This document shows positions 6,039 to 6,205 of a stretch of DNA of 6,205 bases, piece after piece. The DNA lies in contig JACQTN010000352.1 in assembly GCA_016210785.1 (NCBI GenBank), positions 1-6,205 of the forward strand, in the 5' to 3' direction. Within the stretch, counting starts at the first letter, position 1. Every line of letters starts with the position of its first letter. Source of the DNA: Armatimonadota bacterium (lineage in GTDB: Bacteria; Sysuimicrobiota; Sysuimicrobiia; Sysuimicrobiales; JACQTN01). Both the position numbers and the translations under genes were made by a program. The notes beneath the pieces are model-generated. The model ran no database searches, was not told the DNA's origin, and saw nothing but the letters and a program-made list of their open reading frames with translations.

Positions 6039-6119
6039 TCTACGTACTCGTCACGTTTGCTAAGTCTCCCCGGACTCACGGCGCCTCCGTCTCACTCTAC
6101 GCACCGGTGACGTTTGCTA
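6006..6119 (-). repeat. Degenerate tandem duplication of the cca start region (57-bp period)
   Basis: Read on the minus strand, the units start at 6119 and at 6062. Both begin with TAGCAAACGT. The first 45 positions agree at 37, after which the inner copy has about three extra bases. The inner copy contains the cca ATG (MRRRRPEG...). The outer copy has GTG at that place, is in the same frame, encodes (V)RRRRRESGET and stops at TAG (6062-6060). Either an old duplication of the gene start or two copies of a control element would explain it. Confidence 0.75.
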
Positions 6120-6131
6120 GCCGGTAAGGTT

Positions 6132-6160
6132 GGGTGAAGTAGCTTTACGCCACTTCACCC
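6132..6160. repeat. Inverted repeat / hairpin upstream of cca
   Basis: GGGTGAAGT (6132-6140) pairs perfectly with ACTTCACCC (6152-6160). Past one A-C mismatch the stem continues with two more G-C pairs to a five-base loop, TTTAC. TTCACC is repeated just after the right arm (6161-6166), so an alternative pairing is possible. No T-run follows on either strand. It could be an operator, a leader structure or part of a terminator. Confidence 0.6.
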
Positions 6161-6178
6161 TTCACCAATTGCCCGACC

Positions 6179-6201
6179 GGGGGAGGCCCTTCGCCTCCCC
6201 C
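6179..6201. terminator. GC-rich hairpin at the right edge
   Basis: GGGGGAGGC (6179-6187) and GCCTCCCCC (6193-6201) form a perfect 9-bp stem with loop CCTTC. It may end a minus-strand gene lying to the right of the window. The minus side has no T-run, and the plus side is cut by the window edge. Confidence 0.45.
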
Positions 6202-6205
6202 ACGA

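Noticed and set aside
5127..6110. 327-codon plus-strand open frame antisense to cca
   Set aside because: Arg/His-rich composition without recognisable domains; the minus frame has all nucleotidyltransferase and HD motifs.
6121..6205. Possible tRNA gene at the right edge
   Set aside because: There are stem-loops but no TTCGA-type T-loop, no anticodon arm of the right size and no acceptor pairing on either strand.

Overview
The window is a GC-rich (roughly two thirds G+C, strong G/C bias at third codon positions), densely coding bacterial chromosome segment. It has six protein genes and no visible rRNA, tRNA, CRISPR array or insertion sequence. A bifunctional, archaeal-type fructose-1,6-bisphosphate aldolase/phosphatase beside a bacterial HD-domain CCA-adding enzyme and a chromosomal-type ParA suggests a deep-branching, possibly thermophilic bacterium (for example a GC-rich Bacillota or a candidate phylum). 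The taxon cannot be fixed from the sequence.

Layout. (1) Positions 1-874, minus: the N-terminal ~290 residues of an exported alkaline-phosphatase/phosphodiesterase superfamily protein, cut by the left edge. (2) 875-1029: a divergent promoter region with two mirrored promoter-like arms. (3) 1030-1689, plus: a HAD-superfamily phosphatase. (4) 1745-3179, minus: a two-gene operon, an orphan ParA ATPase followed by an overlapping gene for a protein with an N-terminal ParB-like peptide, a ~110-residue Pro/Ala linker and a C-terminal five-cysteine domain; a terminator-like hairpin follows. (5) 3180-3318: a second divergent intergenic region with a good promoter and ribosome binding site for the next gene. 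(6) 3319-4521, plus: the FBP aldolase/phosphatase, with an unusual basic tail. (7) 4522-4664: a convergent spacer holding several hairpins, one with a perfect 17-bp stem. (8) 4665-6038, minus: CCA-adding enzyme/poly(A) polymerase family protein. (9) 6039-6205: a degenerate 57-bp tandem duplication that includes the cca start region, then two hairpins.

How the genes work together. Only parA and its downstream gene form a clear functional unit: the second gene's perfect Shine-Dalgarno lies inside the parA coding end and the two reading frames overlap. The protein design (ParA ATPase plus a partner with a short basic N-terminal helix, disordered linker and compact C-terminal domain) matches what is known of ParA-type positioning systems for non-chromosomal cargo. 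This is the best candidate here for an undescribed system. The aldolase/phosphatase commits triose phosphates to gluconeogenesis, the HAD protein probably dephosphorylates a small metabolite, and the CCA enzyme matures or repairs tRNA 3' ends; these appear to be independent transcription units.
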